Part shown: in pieces, positions 57,151 to 64,000 of the stretch
Layout: the number at the start of each line of letters is the position of its first letter
Numbering within the stretch: the stretch's first letter is position 1
NCBI RefSeq assembly: GCF_023806565.1
Contig: NZ_JAMTDV010000119.1
Coordinates: forward strand, 1-64,000
DNA: 64,000 nucleotides
From: Accumulibacter sp.
GTDB taxonomy: Bacteria > Pseudomonadota > Gammaproteobacteria > Burkholderiales > Rhodocyclaceae
Reading direction: 5' to 3'
Made by a program: the position numbers and the translations under genes
The notes under the pieces: model-generated
What the model was told of the DNA's origin: nothing
What the model saw: the letters and a program-made list of their open reading frames with translations, nothing else
Database searches by the model: none

Positions 57151-58418
57151 TCCTCGGCGAGGTGCTGCAGAAGCACGGGATTTCGCAGGCCAAGCTGGCC
57201 GCGGAAACGCATCTCTCGACGGCGACGATCAGCCTGCTGATCCGCCACAACACCTATCCGCGCTCGATGCGGCGGCGCGACCTGCGCTCGATCGTCTGCG
57301 CGGTGCTGACGCGGATGCAGGTGCCGGTGGACGAAATGGTCGATCTGTTCCTCGAAGCGGAGGAGCGGAAAGAAGCGGGGAAGGAACGGCAGATTTCGGC
57401 GGCGGGGAAATCCCCGCGGCGGGAGCAGGAGACGGCGACACGGACCAACGCGTCGCCGTCGGGTGAAACGCAGTCCAGGGAAGGATGCAATGAAATGTTA
57501 CTACGCAAACAGACGCTGAGCGAAGCGGCGCGCCGCAAGTTCGGCATTTTCCGGGATCCGTTTGACGATCCGCAGCAGTCGAGCGAGGTCTATCTCTCGC
57601 CGGCGATCCGCCAGGTGCGCGAGGCGATCTGGCAGGTGGCGCTGGGCAACATCAAGTTCCTGGCGGTGATCGGCGAATCCGGAGCGGGCAAGAGCACGCT
57701 GCGCGAGGAAATGGAAGAACGCCTGCGGCTGGAAGCGCGGCCGGTGCGGCTGATCCAGCCCTACGTGCTGGCGATGGAAGACAGCGATCGCCAGGGCAAG
57801 TGCCTGCGCTCGGAGCACATCGCGGAGGCGATGCTGCACGCCGTGGCCAGCGGCGAATCGCCGAAGCGCAGCCCGGAAGCGAGATTCCGCCAGGTGCATG
57901 AAGCGCTGATCGCTTCCAGCCGGGTCGGCATGCAGCACGTGCTGATCATCGAGGAGGCGCACGGGCTGCCGATTCCGACGCTGAAGCACCTCAAACGCTT
58001 CCTGGAGCTGAAGGATGGCATGCGCCGGCTGGTTTCGGTGCTGCTGCTCGGGCAACCGGAGCTGCGCGACAAGCTCGACGAGCGCCGCGCCGCCGTGCGC
58101 GAGGTGGCGCAGCGTTGCCAGATCGTCGGCCTGCCGCCGCTCGATTCCCACCTTGGCGATTACCTGGCGCACCGCTTTTCGGCGGTCGGGCTGGAGCTCT
58201 CGGCGATCGTCGAACCCGAGGCGATCGGCGCGCTGCTGCTGGCGCTCTCGATCCGCCAGCGGACCGGCGCCGGGCCGGCCGAGGTGGCGGTGATTTCGCT
58301 GACGCATCCGCTGGTTGCCAACAATCTGCTTACCGCAGCGATCAACCAGGCGGCGGCACTCGGCGCGCCGCGGGTGACGGCCGATCTCGTGCGCGCAGTG
58401 AGGGAGGCGATGCCATGA
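57144..58418 (+). CDS. MuB-like target-DNA activator ATPase
   Basis: A 424-residue AAA+ ATPase. Residues 1-60 are a helix-turn-helix (GISQAKLAAETHLSTATISL), residues 177-185 the Walker A loop (GESGAGKST) and 265-271 the Walker B strand (VLIIEE). MuB binds target DNA and activates the transposase. It overlaps the transposase by seven bases. Confidence 0.92.
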   Translation: MLILGEVLQKHGISQAKLAAETHLSTATISLLIRHNTYPRSMRRRDLRSIVCAVLTRMQVPVDEMVDLFLEAEERKEAGKERQISAAGKSPRREQETATRTNASPSGETQSREGCNEMLLRKQTLSEAARRKFGIFRDPFDDPQQSSEVYLSPAIRQVREAIWQVALGNIKFLAVIGESGAGKSTLREEMEERLRLEARPVRLIQPYVLAMEDSDRQGKCLRSEHIAEAMLHAVASGESPKRSPEARFRQVHEALIASSRVGMQHVLIIEEAHGLPIPTLKHLKRFLELKDGMRRLVSVLLLGQPELRDKLDERRAAVREVAQRCQIVGLPPLDSHLGDYLAHRFSAVGLELSAIVEPEAIGALLLALSIRQRTGAGPAEVAVISLTHPLVANNLLTAAINQAAALGAPRVTADLVRAVREAMP

Positions 58419-58603
58419 ACCCCGAGATCACGCGCGAGGAAGTCGCGGAGCTGGCGAACGCGGCAAGCGACCTGGACTACCACAAAGGCCAGTTGGGCGA
58501 CATCTGGAAAGCCCGGGTGAAAGCGGCGATCCAGGCGATGCACCAGGTCGCCGGAAAGCTCGACGCCCAACACGATTTCGGAATCTACGCGAGGGAGGAT
58601 TGA
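58415..58603 (+). CDS. Small early phage protein, unknown
   Basis: A 62-residue helical protein (MNPEITREEVAELANAASDL) coupled to MuB by an ATGA overlap. It resembles small proteins that follow MuB in other Mu-like phages but gives no function. Confidence 0.65.
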   Translation: MNPEITREEVAELANAASDLDYHKGQLGDIWKARVKAAIQAMHQVAGKLDAQHDFGIYARED

Positions 58604-58604
58604 A

Positions 58605-58928
58605 ATGGGACATCCAATGGGACATCCGGAGTTTTCCCGGGGCGGGGCAATGATCTCGCGGCAGATGCAGGTGCTGTCGCGCAACATGGATAAGGCGCTG
58701 CATGCGGCGACCTGGTTGTGCGCGCTGAACCTGCCGATTCTCAAGATCTCGATCAAGCCGACCGGAGCGGTGATCACGGTGGCGTGCCGGCCGATCCTGT
58801 TCCGCCTGTTCGCCCGCGACTGTGCCTGGCGGCAGCGTCGGAAAGTGGGTGCGGCGATCGTCTATACGTGGTTCGCGGTGCGTTACGGCGCCCGCATCGA
58901 GTGGGAGGAAATCGAATGTCGAGCCTAG
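58605..58928 (+). CDS. Early phage protein, unknown
   Basis: A 107-residue protein (MISRQMQVLSRNMDKALHAA, KISIKPTGAVITVACRPILF) with one moderately hydrophobic stretch. The ATG at 58605 lies one base after the upstream stop; an internal ATG (MISRQM) is an alternative. Not recognised. Confidence 0.55.
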   Translation: MGHPMGHPEFSRGGAMISRQMQVLSRNMDKALHAATWLCALNLPILKISIKPTGAVITVACRPILFRLFARDCAWRQRRKVGAAIVYTWFAVRYGARIEWEEIECRA

Positions 58929-59290
58929 AAACCTGCTTCCTCGGGCTGGGCCTGGGCAACCTGGCGCAGTCGGACCCGGAAATCGCCACCGAAATCGTGC
59001 TGTCGATGATCATCTTCGGGTTCGTTCTCCTGACCCGCTTGATTCATCCGGCCGCGATCGAATCGTCGGTGCTGGTGCTCTCCTGGCTGTTGCGCGCGCT
59101 GATCGTGCCGGTCTGCCTGCTGCTCGGCCTGCTCCGGTTGGCGCTGTGCCTGGCGGCCGAGCTGATCCGGGACGCCCTCGTCGGCGCCGCGCGGGCCTTC
59201 CGGCGCACCTGCACCGCCTTCCGCCTCTGGCGATTCCTCGGTAAGCCGTGGGCGGTCGCCTGGCACCTTTCCGGTCGGAGAAATCCATGA
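58916..59290 (+). CDS. Early phage membrane protein, unknown
   Basis: A 124-residue protein with two or three membrane helices (EIVLSMIIFGFVLLTRLIH, LSWLLRALIVPVCLLLGLLR) and a basic tail. It overlaps its neighbours on both sides. Role unknown. Confidence 0.6.
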   Translation: MSSLETCFLGLGLGNLAQSDPEIATEIVLSMIIFGFVLLTRLIHPAAIESSVLVLSWLLRALIVPVCLLLGLLRLALCLAAELIRDALVGAARAFRRTCTAFRLWRFLGKPWAVAWHLSGRRNP

Positions 59291-59811
59291 TTGGCGCCCG
59301 CCAGCAACGACACCGCTTCACGCCGGAAGACGAGGCACGGATGCTCCGGCTTTCCCAGGCGGGCTGGAGTGGGCGCAGGATCGCCGCTGAGATCAGCTGC
59401 AGCAAGAGCGCGGTCAGCGATCGGCTGGCCCTGCTGCGCAAGCGCGAACAAATTGCCGCACCGGCGCCGAGGCGCGCGTGGAAAAAGTTCACCTGCGAGG
59501 AAGACCGCCGGCTGCTGACGCTATACGCCGATGGCCTCAGCGTAACGCAGATCGGGGCGGAGATCGGGCGCACGCACCAATCGATCTACGCGCGCCTGCA
59601 CCTGCTGCGGATTCGCGGCGGAGCGGTGACCCGGGAGACGCCGGAGAAAAAACGCCGGCCGGTGCCCGGCTACGCTGGCGTCGTCCGCTGCCTGGGAGGA
59701 TGCGAGCAGAACTTTCTCTCGTGGGACCGCCGCAAGAACCGCATTTGCCCGACGTGCCGCAATCGCCAGAGCCAGACGCACGGGGTAGCCGAACATTCGC
59801 TTTATCTTTGA
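59287..59811 (+). CDS. Tandem helix-turn-helix protein with C-terminal zinc ribbon
   Basis: A 174-residue protein. Residues 9-55 (RFTPEDEARMLRLSQAGWSG) and 68-115 (FTCEEDRRLLTLYADGLSVT) are two GcrA/Myb-like DNA-binding units with the same layout. Near residues 135-160 are CLGGC and CPTC, a likely zinc ribbon. It could be a phage transcription factor. Overlap with the previous gene suggests coupling. Confidence 0.7.
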   Translation: MIGARQQRHRFTPEDEARMLRLSQAGWSGRRIAAEISCSKSAVSDRLALLRKREQIAAPAPRRAWKKFTCEEDRRLLTLYADGLSVTQIGAEIGRTHQSIYARLHLLRIRGGAVTRETPEKKRRPVPGYAGVVRCLGGCEQNFLSWDRRKNRICPTCRNRQSQTHGVAEHSLYL

Positions 59812-59826
59812 CCCGAAAGGACCCCC

Positions 59827-60360
59827 ATGAACCCCAAGAGAACCCGTTTCAAGACCGTGGCGGCGCCGACCGTGCCGCAGACGCGCGAGGAGGTGGCGGA
59901 GCTGATCGCCGGCATCGGCATCGACAACCGCGAACTCACGATGATGGAAGTGGAAATGAACAACGCGCTGGCGCGCATCAAGGAAGACTACGAGCAGCGC
60001 GCGGAGCCCGCTCGCCGGCGCATCGAGGCCGCGCAGCGGGGCGTGCAGGCGTTCTGCGAGGCCAACCGGCAGGAACTCACGGCGAACGGCAAGGTGAAAA
60101 CCCATCAATTCACCACCGGAGAAGTGCAATGGCGGACGCGGCCTCCGAGCGTGCGGATCACCGGCGAGGAATCGGTGATGTTCTCGTTGCGCGCCCTCGG
60201 CCTACTCCGCTTCCTGCGCGTGAAAGAGGAAATCAACCGCGAAGCGATCCTCAACGAGCCGAGCGCGGTGGCCGGTGTGCCGGGAATCCGGATCAGCCAG
60301 ATCGAAGATTTCGTGGTGACGCCGTTCGAAGTCGAACTGTCGGCGCGGGAGGCCTCATGA
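59827..60360 (+). CDS. Gam-like host-nuclease inhibitor
   Basis: A 177-residue protein (REEVAELIAGIGIDNRELTM, GEVQWRTRPPSVRI) of the Mu Gam family, which binds DNA ends like Ku and protects them from exonuclease. Length and position after MuB fit. Confidence 0.9.
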   Translation: MNPKRTRFKTVAAPTVPQTREEVAELIAGIGIDNRELTMMEVEMNNALARIKEDYEQRAEPARRRIEAAQRGVQAFCEANRQELTANGKVKTHQFTTGEVQWRTRPPSVRITGEESVMFSLRALGLLRFLRVKEEINREAILNEPSAVAGVPGIRISQIEDFVVTPFEVELSAREAS

Positions 60361-60647
60361 ACACCAAGGAATTGGCTGCGATCGTCGCGCAGGTGACCGA
60401 GCAGCCGAAGGAAACGGTCGAGGAATGCCTGCGCACGGCCTTCGAAGTGATCGCCGATGCGCTGTCGGATCAGGAAGTGTGCAAGCTCGCCGGCCTCGGC
60501 CGCCTGCAGGTTCGCCAGGTGGGCATCGAGCGGCTCGTGCGCCTGGCGCCGCATGGGCACGAGAAGCGGATGGCGCCGCACGCGGTGCGCTTTCGCGCGA
60601 TCAAGCGCCTGCGCATCGAGGTGAACATCCGGGCGGCCTACGCATGA
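60357..60647 (+). CDS. HU-like DNA-binding protein
   Basis: A 96-residue HU/IHF-type protein (MNTKELAAIVAQVTEQPKET, CKLAGLGRLQVRQV) that bends DNA. Start overlaps the Gam stop. Mu transposition needs host HU, so this phage may bring its own. Confidence 0.83.
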   Translation: MNTKELAAIVAQVTEQPKETVEECLRTAFEVIADALSDQEVCKLAGLGRLQVRQVGIERLVRLAPHGHEKRMAPHAVRFRAIKRLRIEVNIRAAYA

Positions 60648-61153
60648 GCGCCGCCGCAAACCGGCCGGATGGCACCAAGGAGCGCAGCCGCCTGATCCGG
60701 CTGATCCACGTTGGCCGCCGCGAGCTGCAAATGAGCGACGACGCCTGGCGGGCGTATCTGCAGCGGGCGTTCGTGGTGGAATCCTCCACACAACTTTCGC
60801 TGCCGCGCCTGAAAACGGCGCTGGCGCATCTGCGCCGGCTCGGCTTCCGGCCGGAAGGGGGCGCTGCGCACGAATGGACCTTCGTCGATACGGCCGCCGC
60901 TGGCCGGCAGCCCTTGCTGCGCAAGATCATCAAGCTGATGCAGGCCACCGGCGTGGAACGCGGGCAGCAGGTGCCTTATGTGGAGGGGATGGCCAAGCAG
61001 ATGGCCGGCGCCGGCGGCCGCTTCAACGTCCACAAGCCGCTGCCGATGTGCGACGAGTACGAACTGCGCTGGATCGTCGTCGCGCTGGTCAAGCACCTCA
61101 AGCGCCGGGAAGTTCAGGCCGATGCCCGTGCCGACACCGCCGCTGTCGCCTGA
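60644..61153 (+). CDS. gemA: GemA-like protein (DUF1018)
   Basis: A 169-residue protein (LIRLIHVGRRELQMSDDAWR, LLRKIIKLMQATGVERGQQV) of the GemA family, which modifies host gene expression and DNA supercoiling in Mu. Overlaps HU and Mor. Confidence 0.88.
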   Translation: MSAAANRPDGTKERSRLIRLIHVGRRELQMSDDAWRAYLQRAFVVESSTQLSLPRLKTALAHLRRLGFRPEGGAAHEWTFVDTAAAGRQPLLRKIIKLMQATGVERGQQVPYVEGMAKQMAGAGGRFNVHKPLPMCDEYELRWIVVALVKHLKRREVQADARADTAAVA

Positions 61154-61574
61154 TGACCTCGCCGGCACGCCCGTGGAGAACCTGCCCGACTCGCTGCGGC
61201 AGCTCATCGAGCTGGTCGGCGTGGCGGCGGCGCTCTCCCTGGTACGCGCCTTTGCCGGCAACGTCATCCAGATCCCGCTGCGCTCGCGGCCGGGCGGCAC
61301 GATGCGCGAAAGGCTCGTCCATCTGATGGGCGAACCCTTGGCCGAGCGGCTGATCCAGGCCTATGCCGGCGAGCGGATGCCGATCCCGCGCTGTGCGCAG
61401 GCGCTGCGCGATGCGCGCGATCGCGAAATCATCCGCGCCTACGACGGCGGCGCTTCGGTCGTGACGCTGACGGCGCAGTACGCCCTCACCGACCGCCAGA
61501 TCCGGACGATTCTCAAGCGCAGTCCGGCAAAGACCCTCCCTGGCCTGGCGGGCTTCCAGCCGGGCCTTTTCTGA
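61122..61574 (+). CDS. mor: Mor-like middle operon activator
   Basis: A 150-residue protein. LPDSLRQLIELVGVAAALSL and the C-terminal helix-turn-helix (YDGGASVVTLTAQYALTDRQ) match the Mor/C family, which activates middle and late phage promoters. It overlaps gemA by 32 bases. No separate C activator is in the window. Confidence 0.88.
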   Translation: MPVPTPPLSPDDLAGTPVENLPDSLRQLIELVGVAAALSLVRAFAGNVIQIPLRSRPGGTMRERLVHLMGEPLAERLIQAYAGERMPIPRCAQALRDARDREIIRAYDGGASVVTLTAQYALTDRQIRTILKRSPAKTLPGLAGFQPGLF

Positions 61575-61606
61575 CCGACAAGCAAGTTACTCAAGGAGCA
61601 ACCCAG

Positions 61607-61825
61607 ATGACCCCGCAACAACAACGATGGATGTACCCGATGACCAAACAGGAACCGGCCGCAGCGCTGGTCTGGACGCTGGCGGCGCTGGCCCTGGGGC
61701 CGCTGTTCGTGCTCTGCGACGCGATCGACGCGGCGCACCGGGAGCAGGGACGGCGGATGGCGCAAATGGGGGCGTGGACGCTGCGCGACAAGCGAATGCC
61801 TGAAGCGAGGAGGAATGATGCGTAA
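61607..61825 (+). CDS. Small phage membrane protein, unknown
   Basis: A 72-residue protein with one hydrophobic helix (AAALVWTLAALALGPLFVLC) after a polar start. AAGGAG precedes the ATG. It may act in lysis, though nothing proves this. Confidence 0.6.
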   Translation: MTPQQQRWMYPMTKQEPAAALVWTLAALALGPLFVLCDAIDAAHREQGRRMAQMGAWTLRDKRMPEARRNDA

Positions 61826-62018
61826 GAAGAACAAGGTGATGGTGGACGTGCGCGGGATGTTCTCTCGGATGATCATCGAACGATCCACCAATAGCTATGG
61901 TGATCCCGTGGTGTCGATCCGGTGGGGGGGTGCATGCGATCCGGTAATTGAGGTGACGCATGATGAGGCGCTGGCAATTGCCAACGCGATTCTTAAGCTT
62001 GTGCCCACCGGGGATTGA
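61815..62018 (+). CDS. Small phage protein, unknown
   Basis: A 67-residue protein (MMRKKNKVMVDVRGMFSRMI, THDEALAIANAILKLV). It overlaps the previous gene and is followed by a terminator. Function unknown. Confidence 0.6.
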   Translation: MMRKKNKVMVDVRGMFSRMIIERSTNSYGDPVVSIRWGGACDPVIEVTHDEALAIANAILKLVPTGD

Positions 62019-62054
62019 CTCCCAAGCGCGTTGTGATACCGTGACGGACAGAGC

Positions 62055-62079
62055 AAAGCCGCCTTTACCGCGGCTTTTT
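62055..62079 (+). terminator. Rho-independent terminator ending the early/middle operon
   Basis: Stem AAAGCCGC / GCGGCTTT with a seven-base loop is followed by T residues. Confidence 0.82.
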
Positions 62080-62122
62080 GCACGTCCAACGAGAGCGCTG
62101 ACACCTTACAGGCGAAAGGTCG

Positions 62123-62587
62123 GTGGCAAAACAAACCAAGGCCAGCGAGAATCCGGCTTCCACCCGGTACGGCGGATGGGATTTCGCGCGGGACTTTTCG
62201 ACGCAGTTCTTCGCCCTCCTCAACACCGGGCGCATCTTTCCGGCCCTGTTGGTGTTACTTGCCTTGCTGATGCTGCTTTTCGGTGTCCGGATGCCCACCG
62301 AGGAACTGGCTCCCTTGAGCAATCATTTGCTCGACGCGCTGAGCGGATGGACGGGGGTATTTTTCCTTCTCCTGGTCGTTACCAACTGCGGGTGGATGCT
62401 CGTCTTTCACGAGCGCGACAAATTACACCAGCAGGAGATCAAGCGGTTGACCGACATCCGCAGCCAGCTCATGCACGGAGGGGATATGACGTTGATCAAA
62501 GAGCATCGCAGCAGCGACGGAGAACAACAGGAAGGATATTTGTTACCTAGCCAACAACATAGTTCGCGGGAGGGTGGATCGCCATGA
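62123..62587 (+). CDS. Two-helix membrane protein of a moron-like cassette
   Basis: A 154-residue protein starting GTG, with two membrane helices (FPALLVLLALLMLLFGV and WTGVFFLLLVVTNCGWMLVF) and a charged helical tail. It lies between two terminators and overlaps its partner by four bases. The base composition is less GC-rich than in neighbouring phage genes. Not recognised; superinfection exclusion or host conversion is possible. Confidence 0.6.
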   Translation: MAKQTKASENPASTRYGGWDFARDFSTQFFALLNTGRIFPALLVLLALLMLLFGVRMPTEELAPLSNHLLDALSGWTGVFFLLLVVTNCGWMLVFHERDKLHQQEIKRLTDIRSQLMHGGDMTLIKEHRSSDGEQQEGYLLPSQQHSSREGGSP

Positions 62588-63147
62588 GTCTTCTGGTTTC
62601 GATGTTTGTCATTACGACCTCGATGTACTGCTTGTTCCTGCTCATCCGGGAGTACAACCAACTGGTCTTCACGCGCTTTCGCTATCGTTACTTCGCCTTG
62701 CGCGACGAACTGGCGCTGTTGGTGATGACCGGGCATATCATGGAATCGTCGTGGGAGTATCAACACATTGTCAGGACCATCAATTTCCACATCAGCGCCG
62801 TCGAAACGATGTCCATCACTGATGTGGTGAGCTTGCTCATCCGGTATCACACCTCAGAAGACGGAAAGCGGAAAGTGCGCTACCTCATCAGGAGAGTGGA
62901 TGACCCCGCCGTCGTCAGCATTCTGGTGCGCTACATGGGCGTCACCCAGGATCTCCTGCGCCGGAACAGCCGTTGTCAAATCGTCATGATTCGCGCGGTC
63001 AAGCGTCTGTTCGGACCCGACATCCGCCAAGGAAAGCACGAATTTGTGCAGAATCCCAACGAGGCCATCAACGCCATTGAGCAAAGCAAGTCCGATCTTC
63101 TGGCCACCGTCAAGAATGATTCACGGTACCCGATGGCGGTCGCGTGA
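62584..63147 (+). CDS. Membrane-anchored protein of a moron-like cassette
   Basis: A 187-residue protein with an N-terminal membrane anchor (LLVSMFVITTSMYCLFLLI) and a cytoplasmic helical domain (RYRYFALRDELALLVMTGHI, LFGPDIRQGKHEF). Coupled to the previous gene by an ATGA overlap. Not recognised. Confidence 0.6.
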   Translation: MSLLVSMFVITTSMYCLFLLIREYNQLVFTRFRYRYFALRDELALLVMTGHIMESSWEYQHIVRTINFHISAVETMSITDVVSLLIRYHTSEDGKRKVRYLIRRVDDPAVVSILVRYMGVTQDLLRRNSRCQIVMIRAVKRLFGPDIRQGKHEFVQNPNEAINAIEQSKSDLLATVKNDSRYPMAVA

Positions 63148-63201
63148 GTAACTCTCTCCCCGAGATCTTGGCTTGGTCGCCTTGGTCTTGTTCATGACGC
63201 C

Positions 63202-63218
63202 TTTACACATGGTGTAAA
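63202..63218. promoter_or_regulatory. 17-bp palindrome before the lysis gene
   Basis: TTTACACATGGTGTAAA has two 7-base arms that are exact inverse complements. It lies between the moron cassette and the terminator upstream of the lysozyme. It may be an operator; no binding protein is assigned. Confidence 0.5.
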
Positions 63219-63227
63219 TCCCCCCCC

Positions 63228-63250
63228 AGCCCCGCCCCGCGGGGCTTTTT
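63228..63250 (+). terminator. Rho-independent terminator before the lysozyme gene
   Basis: Stem AGCCCCG / CGGGGCT with a five-base loop is followed by a T-run. It closes the moron cassette. Confidence 0.85.
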
Positions 63251-63312
63251 CTTTCCTGCCCTGAAGCGCTTCCAGGCAGGAAGCGTCGCGCGCGCGCGGG
63301 AAAATCCCGCCC

Positions 63313-63828
63313 ATGGCACGCGTCGAACTTTCCCCCCAGCCCACCCGCACCAGCGCCAACGGACTGGCGCTGATCCAGCGCTTCGAGACGTTCCTGGCCA
63401 CTCCGCGCAAGGGCTCGCAGGGCTTCCTGGAAATCGGCTGGGGGCATGTGTTGCGGCCCGACGAAGCGCAGGTCACTCTGGTTAATCGCCAGCAGGCGGA
63501 AGCGCTGCTGATCGAGGACCTGCGAGTGTTCGAGATTTACCTGCAGGCAACGATCCGGGTAGAGCTCGCGCAGCATGCCTTCGACGCCTTGATCAGCCTC
63601 CTCCGGGATGTGGGGATCCGCGCTTTCGAGCGTTCGGATATCCGCCACCTGATTCAAGCGGACAAGCCGCAGGAAGCCGCCCGCACCTGGCGAACGTGGG
63701 AGGGGCCGCGGCACGGCGCGCGGAATCTGGAGCGCCGGCATGCGGAGGCGAATCTCTTCCTGAAAGCGAGCCTCTCGTTCTACGGACACCCCGAGGACGA
63801 ACACTTTGCCGCGTATCTGCCCGAATGA
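63313..63828 (+). CDS. GH24-like phage lysozyme with altered active site
   Basis: A 171-residue endolysin. Residues 25-47 align without gaps to the T4 lysozyme active-site region: Glu25 matches the T4 acid Glu11, and GWGH matches GIGH. The T4 Asp20 position is Gly34 and the T4 Thr26 position is Glu40. No signal peptide is seen, so a holin is needed. It overlaps the next frame by ATGA. Confidence 0.75.
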   Translation: MARVELSPQPTRTSANGLALIQRFETFLATPRKGSQGFLEIGWGHVLRPDEAQVTLVNRQQAEALLIEDLRVFEIYLQATIRVELAQHAFDALISLLRDVGIRAFERSDIRHLIQADKPQEAARTWRTWEGPRHGARNLERRHAEANLFLKASLSFYGHPEDEHFAAYLPE

Positions 63829-63881
63829 GCGATCTCTTTGACCGGGCTTCCGACCGCCAAGCGGAATTGCGCTCCCGATGA
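63825..63881 (+). pseudogene. Truncated TraR/DksA-like zinc-finger frame
   Basis: An 18-codon frame, MSDLFDRASDRQAELRSR, then a stop. The sequence is the usual start of phage TraR/DksA-like zinc-finger proteins found after the lysozyme in Mu-like phages, but the zinc finger is missing. The stop overlaps the next ATG. Confidence 0.55.
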
Positions 63882-64000
63882 CCACAACCACCATTTACCC
63901 GACCGGCGGTATTGACGACGTTGCGAGGGTGGCCGAGGTCCTCGGGACGGCGCTCGGCGGCGTCTCGCCCAATCACGGCCAGACGCATAACTTCGAGCTC
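63878..64000 (+). CDS. Partial frame running off the window
   Basis: Forty-one codons without a stop (MTTTTIYPTGGIDDVARVAE), starting at an ATGA overlap with the truncated frame. It continues past the window end. Not recognised. Confidence 0.5.
   Translation, partial: MTTTTIYPTGGIDDVARVAEVLGTALGGVSPNHGQTHNFEL

Larger units (their letters stand above)
33768..64000. mobile_element. Mu-like transposable prophage (right end of window not reached)
   Basis: MuA-type transposase, MuB-type ATPase, Ner, Gam, HU, GemA, Mor, gene I protease/scaffold, gp36- and gp37-like proteins identify a Mu-type phage. The tail genes (tape measure, G/GT chaperones, lambda M/K/J-like tip proteins) indicate a long flexible tail, as in B3- and D3112-like phages. 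The left boundary is set by TGTA at 33768 inside a host gene. There is no integrase or tRNA site. 30.2 kb lie in the window, and terminase, portal and gpF genes are absent from it. Confidence 0.9.

Noticed and set aside
33768-64000. Integration at a tRNA by a tyrosine integrase
   Set aside because: No integrase and no tRNA fragment are seen at the junction; MuA/MuB and the TGTA end point to transposition.

Overview
The window is GC-rich bacterial chromosome. The gene content suggests a betaproteobacterium of the Rhodocyclales / Candidatus Accumulibacter type: a PEP-CTERM surface protein, polyhydroxyalkanoate-granule genes, and dksA, pnp-rpsO, rho-rpmE, pyrG-kdsA-eno-ftsB blocks typical of that group. 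The genus is an inference from gene content. About half the window (1-33767) is host chromosome and the rest (33768-64000, continuing past the end) is a Mu-like transposable prophage.

Host part. 198-6317 holds an HTH protein, dksA, convergent pnp-rpsO, a PEP-CTERM secreted protein behind a textbook sigma-54 promoter, and a ProQ/FinO RNA-binding protein. 6331-14337 looks like a storage-lipid neighbourhood: a two-domain fatty acyl-CoA reductase, a phasin-like granule protein, a patatin-like lipase, a TetR regulator, a TPR protein, a wax ester synthase/diacylglycerol acyltransferase, an acyl-CoA-binding protein and a PHA-system protein. 14356-33767 is mostly housekeeping: rsgA, phhB, an M48 protease, orn, a membrane glycosyltransferase, rpmE, rho, trxA, fdxA, fadD, an ankyrin lipoprotein, an isochorismatase-fold hydrolase, pyrG-kdsA-eno-ftsB, a SIMPL protein, a peroxiredoxin, an FKBP isomerase and a branched-chain-type ABC binding protein. 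The last host gene is a metallophosphoesterase cut inside its signal peptide by the prophage.

Prophage. The end at 33768 starts TGTA and carries two 15-bp repeats that look like transposase-binding sites. From there, on the minus strand, come fibre, tail-tip, tape-measure, tail-chaperone (with a -1 frameshift site), tail-tube, head-tail, capsid, decoration and protease/scaffold genes (33886-50060). A short plus-strand block with a holin-like gene follows, then a divergent repressor/Ner switch (51865-52573). The plus-strand early operon runs through MuA and MuB homologues, Gam, HU, GemA and Mor (to 61574). After it come a terminator-bounded membrane-protein cassette and a lysozyme with two altered active-site positions. 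Terminase, portal and gpF genes are not in the window. They are expected after the lysozyme, so the late genes appear split into two oppositely oriented arms.

Most notable: the AAAAAAC frameshift signal joining two tail-chaperone frames, the internal scaffold start in the protease gene, two copies of one palindromic repeat fused into phage reading frames, the lysozyme active-site changes, a leftward gene pair buried in the early operon, and the lipid-storage cluster.
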